A DNA stretch of 64,000 bases, taken from the NCBI RefSeq assembly GCF_009176705.1, contig NZ_AP021846.1:1272001-1336000 (forward strand), in the 5' to 3' direction. Position 1 is the stretch's first letter. Every line of letters starts with the position of its first letter. This stretch comes from Pseudoalteromonas sp. A25. Its GTDB lineage: Bacteria > Pseudomonadota > Gammaproteobacteria > Enterobacterales > Alteromonadaceae. Shown here one piece after another: positions 27,329-36,498 of this stretch. A program made the translations under genes and the position numbers. The notes below the pieces were generated by a model. That model saw nothing but the letters and a program-made list of their open reading frames with translations, had not been told where the DNA came from and ran no database searches.

Positions 27329-28060
27329 ATGTTTAAGCCTATATTAGCTGCTTTTGCAGCCATCGTTATCAGCGGCTGTGCGAGCGTACCCGCTGAAAAA
27401 GAAGACGAGCGTGACCCATTACAGTCACTCAACCGTCCTATTTACGATTTCAATATGGAGGTGTTGGATACTTATATTCTAAGGCCGCTAACTGTGGGTT
27501 ATGTAGAAATAACACCTCAGCCAGTGCGCACTGGCTTAGTTAATTTTAGTACCAATTTGACGACTCCAACGGATGCAATTAATGCAGGTTTACAAGGTAA
27601 ACCTGCTAGTATGGGCATCAATGTTGCTCGTTTTCTTGTCAACTCTACAGTGGGTATTTTTGGTATATTTGATGTTGCCAGCAGCTTAGGCCTCAAACAT
27701 CAAGATGAAGATTTTGGCCAGACGCTGGGTGTCTGGGGAGTTGGTGATGGTGCTTATCTGATGTTACCAGGTATGGGGCCTTCAACAGTGAGAAACTTAT
27801 CTGGTGATATTGTTGATAACTTTGTACTACCAGAAATAGCACTGAGTTCACCGCAGACGATAGGGTTATTTGCAATTAAAGTGCTTGAAGCGAGAGCATC
27901 TTTAATGGCGCAAGAAAAGCTGCTAGAAGAGTCTTTAGACCCATATATTTTTGTAAAAGACGTTTATTTTCAACGTCAGCTTTATGAACTATATGACGGT
28001 AACCCCCCAATCAAAGAAGAGCCAACGGATTTTGATGAGGACTTCCTAGAAAATCTGTAA
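27329..28060 (+). CDS. mlaA: Outer-membrane lipid asymmetry lipoprotein MlaA (VacJ)
   Basis: MlaA removes phospholipids from the outer leaflet of the outer membrane and passes them to MlaC. The 243-aa protein has a lipoprotein signal with the lipobox ISGC (Cys17), then 'DPLQSLNRPIYDFN' and 'FGQTLGVWGVGDGAYLMLPG', both typical of the family. It follows ccmI with no gap, so it is probably read from the ccm transcript; the other mla genes are not in the window. Confidence 0.95.
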   Translation: MFKPILAAFAAIVISGCASVPAEKEDERDPLQSLNRPIYDFNMEVLDTYILRPLTVGYVEITPQPVRTGLVNFSTNLTTPTDAINAGLQGKPASMGINVARFLVNSTVGIFGIFDVASSLGLKHQDEDFGQTLGVWGVGDGAYLMLPGMGPSTVRNLSGDIVDNFVLPEIALSSPQTIGLFAIKVLEARASLMAQEKLLEESLDPYIFVKDVYFQRQLYELYDGNPPIKEEPTDFDEDFLENL

Positions 28061-28083
28061 GTTGTTTTGATTTTAGGAAAGAG

Positions 28084-28113
28084 ATAGGCTGGCGACGGGC
28101 AGTGCCAGCCTAT
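28084..28113 (+). terminator. Hairpin after mlaA
   Basis: ATAGGCTGGC (28084-28093) and GCCAGCCTAT (28104-28113) form a perfect 10-base-pair stem with a 10-base loop, 24 bases after the mlaA stop and between convergent genes. A second smaller stem (GGGAG...CTCCC) follows. There is no clear T run, so it may be a 3' stabilising hairpin rather than a strict intrinsic terminator. Confidence 0.45.
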
Positions 28114-28148
28114 ATTGGTTGGGAGAGTAGGCTCCCACAAATTCTGTT

Positions 28149-28436
28149 TTAGTGCATAGCACCGCTTTGCTTGCGATAAAAGCCTAAATCATTAAGCTTC
28201 TCGACTAGTAATGAGGGGTCTTCTATTTTTGACGGGACAGATTCATCTCGTAAAAAGTGGTCATCTGGCACGTTGTGTAAATCCAACATTTTGTTAAAAA
28301 GAATACTGCGCATTGTCAGCGCTGTCATTCCGCTGTTTTGGATCTCGTCAAGACGATTTTGTAGATCAGAAAATGGCCTAGATTGTACATCATCAACAAC
28401 CGCAGCGAAGTGATTTACCTGTTTGTTTTTTAGCAT
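28149..28436 (-). CDS. Small uncharacterised protein (95 aa)
   Basis: I do not recognise this protein. The start is set to ATG 28436 because AGAAGG lies 5 bases upstream of it; a longer in-frame start at 28463 lacks such a site. The product is soluble, without signal or membrane segment, and has a predicted helical middle ('DLQNRLDEIQNSGMTALTMR') and a C-terminal 'SLLVEKLNDLGFYRKQSG'. It stands alone between mlaA (convergent) and an antiporter gene. That it is a real gene is supported by the ribosome-binding site and the absence of any competing frame. Confidence 0.6.
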   Translation of the reverse strand: MLKNKQVNHFAAVVDDVQSRPFSDLQNRLDEIQNSGMTALTMRSILFNKMLDLHNVPDDHFLRDESVPSKIEDPSLLVEKLNDLGFYRKQSGAMH

Positions 28437-28663
28437 TTTGGCCTTCTCCCGAGAAACATCCAATTGTTATTGTTAGTAACATCCATCATATTTTTGTGTT
28501 AAAAATAGATACTTACCTCTTTCAAGATGAAAACAGTGTACTCTGTTTTAATGGTAGATTACTAACTTCGATGTAAAGCTTTGTAAATCGAGTAAAGTCT
28601 AAATTTAGAATATTTTATGAAGGAAGTTTGGATGTCTAGAAGTAAGATATTGATGTTCAAATA

Positions 28664-28705
28664 AAAATAATTCTCAGTACCTTTTATGGTACTGAGAATT
28701 ATTTT
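28664..28705 (-). terminator. Strong intrinsic terminator of the antiporter gene
   Basis: An 18-base-pair perfect stem (28664-28681 with 28688-28705) and a 6-base loop lies 5 bases beyond the stop of the antiporter gene. On the - strand the 3' arm ends in TTTT and continues TATTTG, so it terminates leftward transcription. Confidence 0.85.
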
Positions 28706-28710
28706 GTAAA

Positions 28711-30282
28711 CTAAGAAAATAAATTTTGTTTTACGTGCTCAGCAAAACCACTACCAGCCTCAAGATAGAAGTTATAAGTCGAGTTTACTCCCATTTCTTC
28801 TAACTCTCTTTGCTGATCGGGGTAATTTGCGATAGCGGTCACTTGGCCCTTAAAGCCAGACGCTTTGAGTTGCTCTAACGCATAGATATTTTGCATATGC
28901 TTGGGCATAGCAAGCATAACCATATCAACACGAGAGTGATTTACTCGCTGCCAAAAGTCAGGATCTGTAGCGTCGGCAAGTAGCACTCTGCGGCCTCTTT
29001 GCACATGTTTATCGACGACTTCGGGTTTTATATCTATACCGGCAATAGAGCCAGGATGTGTTGCTTCAATTGTTTCATAGGCACCGGTTCCAATGCGGCC
29101 CATACCAAAGATCACAATACGCGTGTCGGTTAGGTTGACAGGTAGCTCCTCTTCAAGGCGTTTGTCACTCTCAAATTTTAGTAATAATGGTTCAAGCTTG
29201 ACGTAAATACCATTGGCGCGTTTGTTCAATGGCGAAGCGATTACAAAGGTGATTGATACTGCAATAGCTACGACCGCCAACCAATCTGCAGCAATTGCAC
29301 CACTGCTTGCGGCAACGGCACATACGATGAGTCCGAACTCACTGTAATTGGCCAGCGTAAATGCGCTTAATAAGGAGGTTCTAGCGCGTAGTTTAAATAA
29401 ATTTGTGAGGAGATAATAAAAACATACTTTAATTGGCAATACTAATGTGAGTAGGCAGGCAATGAGTAACGCATCAAAGCTCATATTGGCATTGAGGCCA
29501 ATGTTTAAAAAGAATCCAACAAGTAGTACATCTTTTAAATTCATTAAGGATTTAGAGAGCTCACCTGCTTTTTTATGTGGCGCAAATAGCATACCAATTA
29601 TAAGCGCACCTAAGTCTCCTTTGAGCCCTGCAAATTCAAACGCGTGATAGCCAATGACGAGGGCGAAGAAGAAGCCAAATAGGGGCAGTAGTTCGCCATG
29701 CTTTGAGCGGTTTAGTATCCATAACATTACTGGCCTGAACACCGGGAGAGCAACAAGTAAGACTAAAGCCCATACGTTAGGTGCTTTGCCTGTACTAATT
29801 GCTAAAAATACGACCGCGAAAATGTCTTGCATAACCAAGATGCCAATAGATATTTTGCCATGTAGGCTCGACATCTCTCCACGCTCTTCTAGTACTTTTA
29901 CAGCAAACACAGTGCTTGAAAAACTAAATGCGAAACCAACTAAAAGCGCACTCGACATAGTTAAGTCGGTAAATAACGGCAGGCTCATGGCGCCAAGCAA
30001 TAGTAGCAGGGAGGCAAAAAATGCACTGCTTAATACAATATGCAAGGTAGCTGGTGCCCAAACTTGTGCTTTCACCAAATTACCAATCTTTAGCTTAAGG
30101 CCAATACTGAATAGCAATAAGGTTACGCCCAAGTCAGCTAGTTGGTTTAATAGTTCAGTGCTCCTATAACCAAGTAGGTTTAGGATAAACCCCGCCATTA
30201 AAAAGCCAATAAGCGGTGGCAGCTTTAATTGGTATACCGAAAAACCGCATGCGAATGCTGCGGCGAAAAACAAAAGTTCCAT
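28711..30282 (-). CDS. CPA2-family cation:proton antiporter with RCK domain (KefB/YbaL type)
   Basis: The 523-aa product has a membrane part with about 12 helices (residues 1-370) beginning 'LKLPPLIGFLMAGFIL', the usual CPA2 pattern, and a cytoplasmic RCK/TrkA-N domain (about 390-510) with the nucleotide-binding motif IFGMGRIGTGAYE. The family exchanges K+ or Na+ for protons across the inner membrane. It is shorter than KefB/KefC (about 600 aa) and lacks their long C-terminal extension. The ion cannot be read from sequence. No clear ribosome-binding site precedes ATG 30282. Confidence 0.85.
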   Translation of the reverse strand: MELLFFAAAFACGFSVYQLKLPPLIGFLMAGFILNLLGYRSTELLNQLADLGVTLLLFSIGLKLKIGNLVKAQVWAPATLHIVLSSAFFASLLLLLGAMSLPLFTDLTMSSALLVGFAFSFSSTVFAVKVLEERGEMSSLHGKISIGILVMQDIFAVVFLAISTGKAPNVWALVLLVALPVFRPVMLWILNRSKHGELLPLFGFFFALVIGYHAFEFAGLKGDLGALIIGMLFAPHKKAGELSKSLMNLKDVLLVGFFLNIGLNANMSFDALLIACLLTLVLPIKVCFYYLLTNLFKLRARTSLLSAFTLANYSEFGLIVCAVAASSGAIAADWLAVVAIAVSITFVIASPLNKRANGIYVKLEPLLLKFESDKRLEEELPVNLTDTRIVIFGMGRIGTGAYETIEATHPGSIAGIDIKPEVVDKHVQRGRRVLLADATDPDFWQRVNHSRVDMVMLAMPKHMQNIYALEQLKASGFKGQVTAIANYPDQQRELEEMGVNSTYNFYLEAGSGFAEHVKQNLFS

Positions 30283-30422
30283 AGCATGTATGTATTGATT
30301 CTACCTAACTTCAGTGTATCAGAACTATATGATTTATAAATTGAAAATTTATTCTACAAGCGATGAAAGGGGGAGTTTCTGAGTCAATTGAACAATAATG
30401 TGAGTATTATGACAAATTTTCG

Positions 30423-30452
30423 CTGACAAGTATTAAAAAATGTGGTTAAGAT
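30423..30452 (+). promoter_or_regulatory. Possible sigma-70 promoter of the Spo0M-like gene
   Basis: CTGACA (30423-30428) and TAAGAT (30447-30452) are separated by 18 bases, 31 bases before the gene at 30484. The match is moderate (5/6 and 4/6), so this is a tentative assignment. Confidence 0.3.
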
Positions 30453-30483
30453 GCCCTAAAGAAACATTTCTACAGGAGAAGTA

Positions 30484-31227
30484 ATGTTTAAAAAGATTCT
30501 CGCATCTGTCGGAATTGGTGCGGCAAAAGTGGATACTGTATTAGAAACTGAGCACTTATATCCAGGGCAAATATTTCAAGCTAAAATCGTTATAAAAGGT
30601 GGAGACATAAGCCAAGAAGTTTCAGGTTTAGAAATGGCTTTGATGACTCGAGTGAAAGTGGAAAATGACGAAGGCCACTACTTTGTTAACCATGTCATTG
30701 AGAAATGGAAAATTGGTGAGCGTTTTGTGATTGATGCACAACAAAGTAAAGTGATCCCGTTTGAGGCTCGATTGCATTCAGAAACTCCAATTACCGAGTT
30801 AAATGCAGGTTATAATCACTGTCATGTTTGGTTGGAAACTGGACTCGATATTGACCTAGCGTTAGACCCCACTGACCGAGATACACTGCATATATATCCT
30901 AATGATGCGATAAAAACTTGTATGTTGGCGATGGAAAGGCTCGGTTTTGGACTGGTTAAATCAGATGTGGAGAGAGGGCATTTAAGGGCTAGTAACTTTC
31001 ATACAGTTTCTGGCTGCTATCAGGAGTTAGAGTATCGACCGCAAAATAGTACTCTGTTTGGTATACAGGAAGTTGAGCTTTCCTTTGTACCAGAGGCTCA
31101 CCGCACGCATGTTTTAATCGAACTAGATAGGGCGTTTCAAAGTGATGGGTATGTCGACCTAACGATTGAACATGATCATGTAAACTTGTCACAACTTTGC
31201 GATCAATTAGAACGCTTGTTTGCATAA
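30484..31227 (+). CDS. Spo0M-like (sporulation-control family) protein
   Basis: The 247-aa protein starts with 'MFKKILASVGIGAAKVDTVL' and continues with an arrestin-like beta-sandwich pattern ('LYPGQIFQAKIVIKGGDISQEV'), the signature of the Spo0M family. In Bacillus Spo0M influences sporulation and cell division; in non-sporulating gammaproteobacteria its role is unknown. A strong ribosome-binding site (AGGAGAAGT) precedes ATG 30484 and a strong terminator follows, so it is a single-gene transcript. Confidence 0.85.
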   Translation: MFKKILASVGIGAAKVDTVLETEHLYPGQIFQAKIVIKGGDISQEVSGLEMALMTRVKVENDEGHYFVNHVIEKWKIGERFVIDAQQSKVIPFEARLHSETPITELNAGYNHCHVWLETGLDIDLALDPTDRDTLHIYPNDAIKTCMLAMERLGFGLVKSDVERGHLRASNFHTVSGCYQELEYRPQNSTLFGIQEVELSFVPEAHRTHVLIELDRAFQSDGYVDLTIEHDHVNLSQLCDQLERLFA

Positions 31228-31242
31228 AAATTTGTTGACTAG

Positions 31243-31276
31243 AAAATGCCCAGGGTCTCTGGGCATTTTTGTTTTT
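31243..31276 (+). terminator. Intrinsic terminator after the Spo0M-like gene
   Basis: AAAATGCCCAG (31243-31253) pairs with CTGGGCATTTT (31259-31269) around a 5-base loop, followed by TTTTTGTTTTT. It begins 15 bases after the stop codon. Confidence 0.9.
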
Positions 31277-31440
31277 AAATGAACTCAGAAATGGATAAGG
31301 GCGTTCCAGTTGTTGCTATTTTTAAAGTCGGCAGCACTTACAATGGTCGTTTTTTATCCCATAATCAATATCTTGAATAAGTAGGGCTATTGAGAACATG
31401 CGCTTATTCATCGCTGAGGTGAAATAGATAGGGGTCGCGG

Positions 31441-31893
31441 ATGCAATGGTTGGTGAAGAGATTTTCAGATCTTGATATAAATTTAATGTTTGATGTTTTA
31501 AAGGCTCGTGTAGATGTATTTGTTGTAGAACAACAATGTCCATACCCTGAATTAGATGAGGTGGACAGGCATAAGCTGACCCGACACCTTATGCTGGTCG
31601 AACAAGGGCAGGTTTGTGCCTATGCGCGCGTTTATGCAAAATCGGCTCATGAATGTGCAATTGGTAGAGTATTAATCGTTAAAGAACACCGTGGAAAAGG
31701 GTTGGCTAAAGATTTAATGCGGCAGGCGCTTGAGATCTGTAATTCAGAGTTTAAGGAAAGAGACATTGTTCTTTCAGCTCAAGTATATTTATTGCCTTTT
31801 TACAGCTCTTTGGGATTTGTGCCACAAGGGGATGAGTACTTGGAAGATGGTATAGCTCATAGAGATATGCGCTTGGGTAGAGCACTTGCCTAA
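31441..31893 (+). CDS. elaA: GNAT acetyltransferase, ElaA family
   Basis: The 150-aa protein is a GCN5-type N-acetyltransferase of the ElaA subfamily: 'LKARVDVFVVEQQCPYPELD' near the N-terminus, the acetyl-CoA pyrophosphate-binding pattern in 'GRVLIVKEHRGKGLAKDLM' and 'FYSSLGFVPQGDEYLEDGI' near the end. The substrate is not established for this family. It is a single gene between two terminators or gene ends; the 170 bases before it show no clear promoter. Confidence 0.9.
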   Translation: MQWLVKRFSDLDINLMFDVLKARVDVFVVEQQCPYPELDEVDRHKLTRHLMLVEQGQVCAYARVYAKSAHECAIGRVLIVKEHRGKGLAKDLMRQALEICNSEFKERDIVLSAQVYLLPFYSSLGFVPQGDEYLEDGIAHRDMRLGRALA

Positions 31894-31915
31894 CATGCAA
31901 GTGCTCTTATTTTAT

Positions 31916-33262
31916 TTATTGCGAGTGAATAAATACCAGAGCAATGGCTAATGGGCATACAAATTTGATATACCATGGCCATATTTTCCAAAAAATGCTC
32001 GAATCAGCCTCTTCGTAGCCACTCTTGATTTCTGTGAGTAGCTTATGTCGGCTCCAGATCCAGCCTACAAAAATACAGCACAACATACCGATAAGTGGTT
32101 GTCCAAACTGAGTTGTTAGACTTACCACGAAGCCAAATAAGCTATTAAAGTTAAAGATAATGGTAAAGCTAATTAAGGAGATCAGACCGCCGATCACCCA
32201 CGTTGCTTGTAAACGCGATAATGCAAATCGCTCAACGGCGTACGATACGGGTGCTTCAAGCATTGAAATTGAAGATGTTAATGCAGCAATGCTCATGAGC
32301 GCGAAAAATGCAAATCCTACAAATAGACCAACATCGCCCATACTTTCAAATAAGGCTGGTAATACTTGGAATACTAAGGTGTCTTCTGATAATAATTGGC
32401 CGTTGGCACTGAAGATCTCAACACCTTGAGCTTGTGCTACATACATTGCTGGGATAATTAAAAGTCCCGCTACAAATGCAATAAAAACGTCGATGAGGGT
32501 TACATATGCGCCCAGAGAAACGAGGTTTTCTTGTTTGCTAATGTAAGAGCCATAAATGATCATTACACTGGTGCCCAGAGATAATGAGAAAAATGCTTGG
32601 CCCAGCGCGCTTACTAGTAATTCGGGGTTTAAGATAGAGGAAAAATCCGGCACCAAATAGGCCTTTAAACCTTCACTGGCGCCATTTTGCATAAGCACAT
32701 AGGCGATAAGTAAAAATAGGATCCCTAGCAGGGCTGGCATCAGGCGTTTTGACCACTTTTCTATGCCGTTTTCTACGCCTTTACTGATAATTGAAATGGT
32801 TAGTAGCACAAATAAAGTAGTGAAAATTAAGTCGCGCGCTAGCGATTGGTTATTTAACCAATTTGCGGTATCAGACAACCCCGAGAGTGTGGCAATAGGT
32901 TCAAGGGTTGCACTAAACATCCATCCAGCAACAATCGCATAAAAACTTAAAATTAAGCCTGCACAAATAATGCCCCCAAAGCCGACAATGAAAGCGAAGC
33001 GTTTATTGAGCGGGTTGTTAGATAATTTTTGTAATGAAGAAACGGCATTTGCTTGGCCGTGGCGACCGATAACCAGTTCGGCCATTAATGCTGGGTATGC
33101 TAAACAAAACGCCAGTACTAAATAAACCAGTACAAAAGCGGCTCCACCATTACTTGCTGTTTGGGTAGGAAAGCCCCAAATATTACCTAAACCTACGGCA
33201 GACCCTGCTGCTGCCATGATAAATCCAAAGCGAGAACTAAATTCTCCGCGCACACTGCTCAT
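31916..33262 (-). CDS. Sodium-dependent transporter, NSS (SLC6) family
   Basis: The 448-aa protein starts with 'FSSRFGFIMAAAGSAVGLGN', the conserved first helix of sodium:neurotransmitter symporters with the unwound Na+/substrate site, and shows 11-12 hydrophobic segments. Bacterial members take up amino acids (for example tryptophan, tyrosine or leucine) with Na+. The substrate cannot be assigned. A purine-rich site (AGAGAAG) precedes the start by about 10 bases. Confidence 0.92.
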   Translation of the reverse strand: MSSVRGEFSSRFGFIMAAAGSAVGLGNIWGFPTQTASNGGAAFVLVYLVLAFCLAYPALMAELVIGRHGQANAVSSLQKLSNNPLNKRFAFIVGFGGIICAGLILSFYAIVAGWMFSATLEPIATLSGLSDTANWLNNQSLARDLIFTTLFVLLTISIISKGVENGIEKWSKRLMPALLGILFLLIAYVLMQNGASEGLKAYLVPDFSSILNPELLVSALGQAFFSLSLGTSVMIIYGSYISKQENLVSLGAYVTLIDVFIAFVAGLLIIPAMYVAQAQGVEIFSANGQLLSEDTLVFQVLPALFESMGDVGLFVGFAFFALMSIAALTSSISMLEAPVSYAVERFALSRLQATWVIGGLISLISFTIIFNFNSLFGFVVSLTTQFGQPLIGMLCCIFVGWIWSRHKLLTEIKSGYEEADSSIFWKIWPWYIKFVCPLAIALVFIHSQ

Positions 33263-33494
33263 ATTATTTATACTTCTCTATTTTTTTACGGCGGCTGACA
33301 ATCTACTGTAAATAATGACAAATAAAAAGCGCTAATTGTCATTAGAATGCCATGATCTAGCACAACTTTTTTGTTATTTATTGATTGTAACTTTATCTCT
33401 CCAAGGCAATTTGTATGCTTTTAGGAGAAGCTCTTGCTTTATCAGTAGATTAACAGCCGAGTGTTAACCTTGTGTGGCTATTACTTTACGCTGC

Positions 33495-34805
33495 TCACTG
33501 TGCTTTACAAGGCAAAATTAAGGTGAATTTTGCACCGCGTAACACTTCTGATTGTGACACAGACACCTTTCCATGGTGCCAATCGACCACTTTTGCAACG
33601 ATGGCAAGGCCTAATCCATAACTTTTTTGGGCCCGATTGCGATGTGATTGCTCTTGAAAAAACGGGCTAAAAACTTTGTGCCAATTTTGAGGTGCAATAC
33701 CTGGCCCATCGTCTTCAATATGAATGTAGACATGTTGTTCGTCACTTTGGACCCTGACAAGTATCGTCATAGTTGCAAAGTCGGCCGCATTGCTTAGTAA
33801 GTTAGTAACTGCACGGGCGAGCCAGTGAAGGTCTGCAGTAATTGACAATGAGGACTCAATTTCATGCTCCACCTTTAACCCCGCACCTTGCAGTTTGGGG
33901 GCGACTTGTTCAATTAAGGCCAGAAAGTAGTCAGTTGCAGATGTTTGTTCGAATTTGAGTAAATGAGCCTTTTGTTCTAGCGTTGCAAAAGATAAGTAGC
34001 TTGCGAGCATGTCTTCCATTTGATCTAAGTCTTTTTCCATTCTGTTCAAGAGACTGTAAATTTTGTTGATATCACCCTCATCCAATGCGGCATCAAGTCC
34101 AAATCTTAAGCATGCAACTGGGGTTCGAATATCATGCGATAGACTAGATGCTAGTAGTTTGTTTTCAGCTAGTAGCTTTTCTATTTGGCTCGCCATGCGA
34201 TTAAACGTTAATTCAACATCTTTAATATAGGTAAATTTGTCAGTGGCGATTCTGGCGCTGAAGTTACCGCTTGCAAATTGTTTTGCCGCATCAGTAAGAA
34301 TAGATAAACGCTTAGCAAGTGGCGAAAGAATAAACCACATAAATGTGCATACGCCAGTGTAAAACAGTAGTGTTAAGAAGGCGTCGTTGTCTTTTTGCTC
34401 TGGGGGTTTTGCTAGCCGCAGCTCTAGGTAGTCTGGTAAAAGTTTTTGATTTGTTTTTAATAAATAAAAGCCTTGTTGGTCTTCTAAGATCAGGCCTTTA
34501 CTTTGTAGCATTTGCACTTTTAACTCTGAAGGCACTGCTAGAGTGTCACCTTTTTTGTAGCTTATTTCTAGCTCGTAGTCAGCACTTAAGGTTTCTATGA
34601 AGCTGGCTCTTTGCCCCAGAGATTGTCTTGCAACTTGTTTAGCTGCACCACTGGCGAGCGTACTTTGCCAACCAAAGTGATTCTCGGTTTCGAAAGTTTG
34701 TTCGCTAAAAAGGTCAATGAGCCAACCTAATACGACGATAGAGACTAATGCACTGGTAAGTAGATATATGTAGAGCTTTCTCACTGCGTTAGCTCTACCA
34801 TGCAC
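33495..34805 (-). CDS. Sensor histidine kinase of an OmpR-type two-component system
   Basis: The 436-aa kinase has two membrane helices (about 10-32 and 143-163) around a periplasmic sensor of roughly 110 residues, a HAMP linker (about 165-215), the H box with His224 (SLSHDIRTP) and a C-terminal ATPase domain with DDGPGIAP and GLGLAIV. The start is GTG 34805, overlapping the regulator gene by 11 bases; a second GTG at 34784 is possible. Its partner is the response regulator immediately upstream. The stimulus is unknown. The neighbourhood (mipA/ompV) recalls the VprAB/CarSR system next to ompV in Vibrio cholerae. Confidence 0.92.
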   Translation of the reverse strand: MHGRANAVRKLYIYLLTSALVSIVVLGWLIDLFSEQTFETENHFGWQSTLASGAAKQVARQSLGQRASFIETLSADYELEISYKKGDTLAVPSELKVQMLQSKGLILEDQQGFYLLKTNQKLLPDYLELRLAKPPEQKDNDAFLTLLFYTGVCTFMWFILSPLAKRLSILTDAAKQFASGNFSARIATDKFTYIKDVELTFNRMASQIEKLLAENKLLASSLSHDIRTPVACLRFGLDAALDEGDINKIYSLLNRMEKDLDQMEDMLASYLSFATLEQKAHLLKFEQTSATDYFLALIEQVAPKLQGAGLKVEHEIESSLSITADLHWLARAVTNLLSNAADFATMTILVRVQSDEQHVYIHIEDDGPGIAPQNWHKVFSPFFQEQSHRNRAQKSYGLGLAIVAKVVDWHHGKVSVSQSEVLRGAKFTLILPCKAQ

Positions 34806-35502
34806 TCGGAACCAATAAGTAGCCTTTACCCCATATTGTTTTTATTTTTTCAGGGTGTTGAGGGTCATCATTGAACTTCTTTCTTAGGGCTGAGATTAAA
34901 ACATCAACGCTGCGGTCTAATCCATCGTACTCTCTGCCTTTGGTTGCTTTAAAAACCGCGTCACGCGATACGACTTCTCCAGCGTTTGAAGCAAGGAAAT
35001 GCAACAACAAATACTCGGCACTTGAGATATTAACTTCCTCGCCTTGCAAAAGTACTTTGCGGGCTTGCGTATCAATGCTTAAATTGCCAACTCGAATTGA
35101 ATTGTCATCATCATTGTTGCCAGCTGCTGAGTCGTTAGATGCACGCAACATCGCTTTTATTCTCGCAAGTAATGCCCTTGGTCGAACAGGTTTGATCACG
35201 TAGTCACTCGCACCTACTTCTAAGCCAATAACTTCATCCATCTCTTCATCTTTTGCGGTAAGCATCACGATAGGCTTTTGGTAGAATTGGCGTAATTCGC
35301 GACAGACGCTAATACCATCTTGTCCGGGTAACATAACATCGAGTAAGACAATATCTGGTGAGAGAGATTTGACCATTGCGATGACTTGATCGCCACGCAC
35401 ACACACGTGGGTTGTATACCCTTGATTATTTAAATAATCAGCTACCCACTGGGCAAGAGACTCATCATCCTCTACCAGTAAAATTGTACCGTAGTTATCC
35501 AT
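34795..35502 (-). CDS. OmpR-family response regulator
   Basis: The product (236 aa) has a receiver domain with the acid pair in LLVEDDES and phospho-Asp in VLLDVMLPG, Lys in VIKPVRP, and a C-terminal winged helix (about 135-232). ATG 35502 is chosen because GGAGG lies 5 bases before it; the frame is open a little further upstream but only to a TTG that lies within that ribosome-binding site region. It precedes its kinase gene with an 11-base overlap. The targets are not known; the adjacent mipA-family gene is the obvious candidate. Confidence 0.93.
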   Translation of the reverse strand: MDNYGTILLVEDDESLAQWVADYLNNQGYTTHVCVRGDQVIAMVKSLSPDIVLLDVMLPGQDGISVCRELRQFYQKPIVMLTAKDEEMDEVIGLEVGASDYVIKPVRPRALLARIKAMLRASNDSAAGNNDDDNSIRVGNLSIDTQARKVLLQGEEVNISSAEYLLLHFLASNAGEVVSRDAVFKATKGREYDGLDRSVDVLISALRKKFNDDPQHPEKIKTIWGKGYLLVPSAW

Positions 35503-35653
35503 ATTTACCTCCAACTTATTTTGATGCTAGTAGCGATGATTGGGACTTTTGAAACAAATTTCAATTTTGCCTGAGTAATACATCACTGTCACTTTTTAAA
35601 TTAGCCTTTACTGGCTTACTCGTATTCTGTTGATTTGCAGTGACGAATTTATG

Positions 35654-36496
35654 CTAAAAAACGTAACGGACACTTAACTTCGCCTTGTGTTGATGGTTTT
35701 GTCTCACAATGGGGCTTTGGTAAATCTGCTTAGAAAACCATGTCGACATCCATCCAGCTAAAAATACCCAGTTTTCATTTAAAGGGTACTCTGCATGAAA
35801 CTCATAGACTAAACTATATGCACTTTGAGGGCGGTATACTGGGCGGCCTTGGGCTTGTTCATGTGCTTTGATGCCAAAATAATAGTTGCTAAAGTCATCG
35901 GAGTATTTGGATACCCCGAATGCACTTCTGAGCTCCCAGTTATGCCAAGGAATAATTTTGCTGAAATACGCACTCATGATCCAGCCGTTATGTCGGCTAC
36001 TAATATCTTGAAGTAATTCAAATGATAACTGACTATCAGCGTTAAACAGCCGGCTCAAACGAAGCCCTGAAGTTAAATCAAATTTTCGTTCATCAATACC
36101 ACTGAGTTCAGGTATCTTATTTGAATTATACAAATCAAATCCATTTTCACTAATGCCATCTTGTGCTTGCGTAAAAATGAGGTCTAACCCCCAATCAAAT
36201 TTATCAATTAAGCTGTACCCAACAATCACTCCGCCTGTTAGTTGACTATGGTCAACGTCTAAATACCAATTTCCATATGTTGCCGACACATTGATATTAA
36301 AAACTTCTATGCCTTCTTGATACGCATGAGAGCCAATGAGATATGAATTATCAAAAATCAGTCCAAACCCGAGGCTAACGTCGTAGTAAAGTTGATCACT
36401 GGGGTGTAACGTGTTATCTGCATATAGTCGGTTACTCGCATGCAAAGAGAAAGAGAGATATAAGCAAAGCAATGTAAAGAAAAAGGCGCGTGACAT
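35654..36496 (-). CDS. MipA/OmpV-family outer-membrane protein
   Basis: The 280-aa protein has a signal peptide (about 1-20, SLHA-S) and alternates short polar and hydrophobic beta strands, ending in the aromatic C-terminus SVRYVF typical of outer-membrane barrels. The pattern 'NYYFGIKAHEQAQGRPVY' and 'SPIV' near the end match the MipA/OmpV family. In relatives these proteins take part in envelope stress or osmotic and antimicrobial peptide responses. The ribosome-binding site GGTGAG is inside a perfect hairpin (36499-36528). The gene precedes a two-component system on the same strand. Confidence 0.8.
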   Translation of the reverse strand: MSRAFFFTLLCLYLSFSLHASNRLYADNTLHPSDQLYYDVSLGFGLIFDNSYLIGSHAYQEGIEVFNINVSATYGNWYLDVDHSQLTGGVIVGYSLIDKFDWGLDLIFTQAQDGISENGFDLYNSNKIPELSGIDERKFDLTSGLRLSRLFNADSQLSFELLQDISSRHNGWIMSAYFSKIIPWHNWELRSAFGVSKYSDDFSNYYFGIKAHEQAQGRPVYRPQSAYSLVYEFHAEYPLNENWVFLAGWMSTWFSKQIYQSPIVRQNHQHKAKLSVRYVF

Positions 36497-36498
36497 AT

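Noticed and set aside
31322-31543. Open frame opposite the start of the elaA-type gene
   Set aside because: Composition is not protein-like and most of it is antisense to a clear gene.
33263-33494. Operator in front of the NSS transporter gene (TGACAAT/ATTGTCA)
   Set aside because: The arms are about 40 bases apart and the motif occurs more than once by chance in AT-rich DNA.
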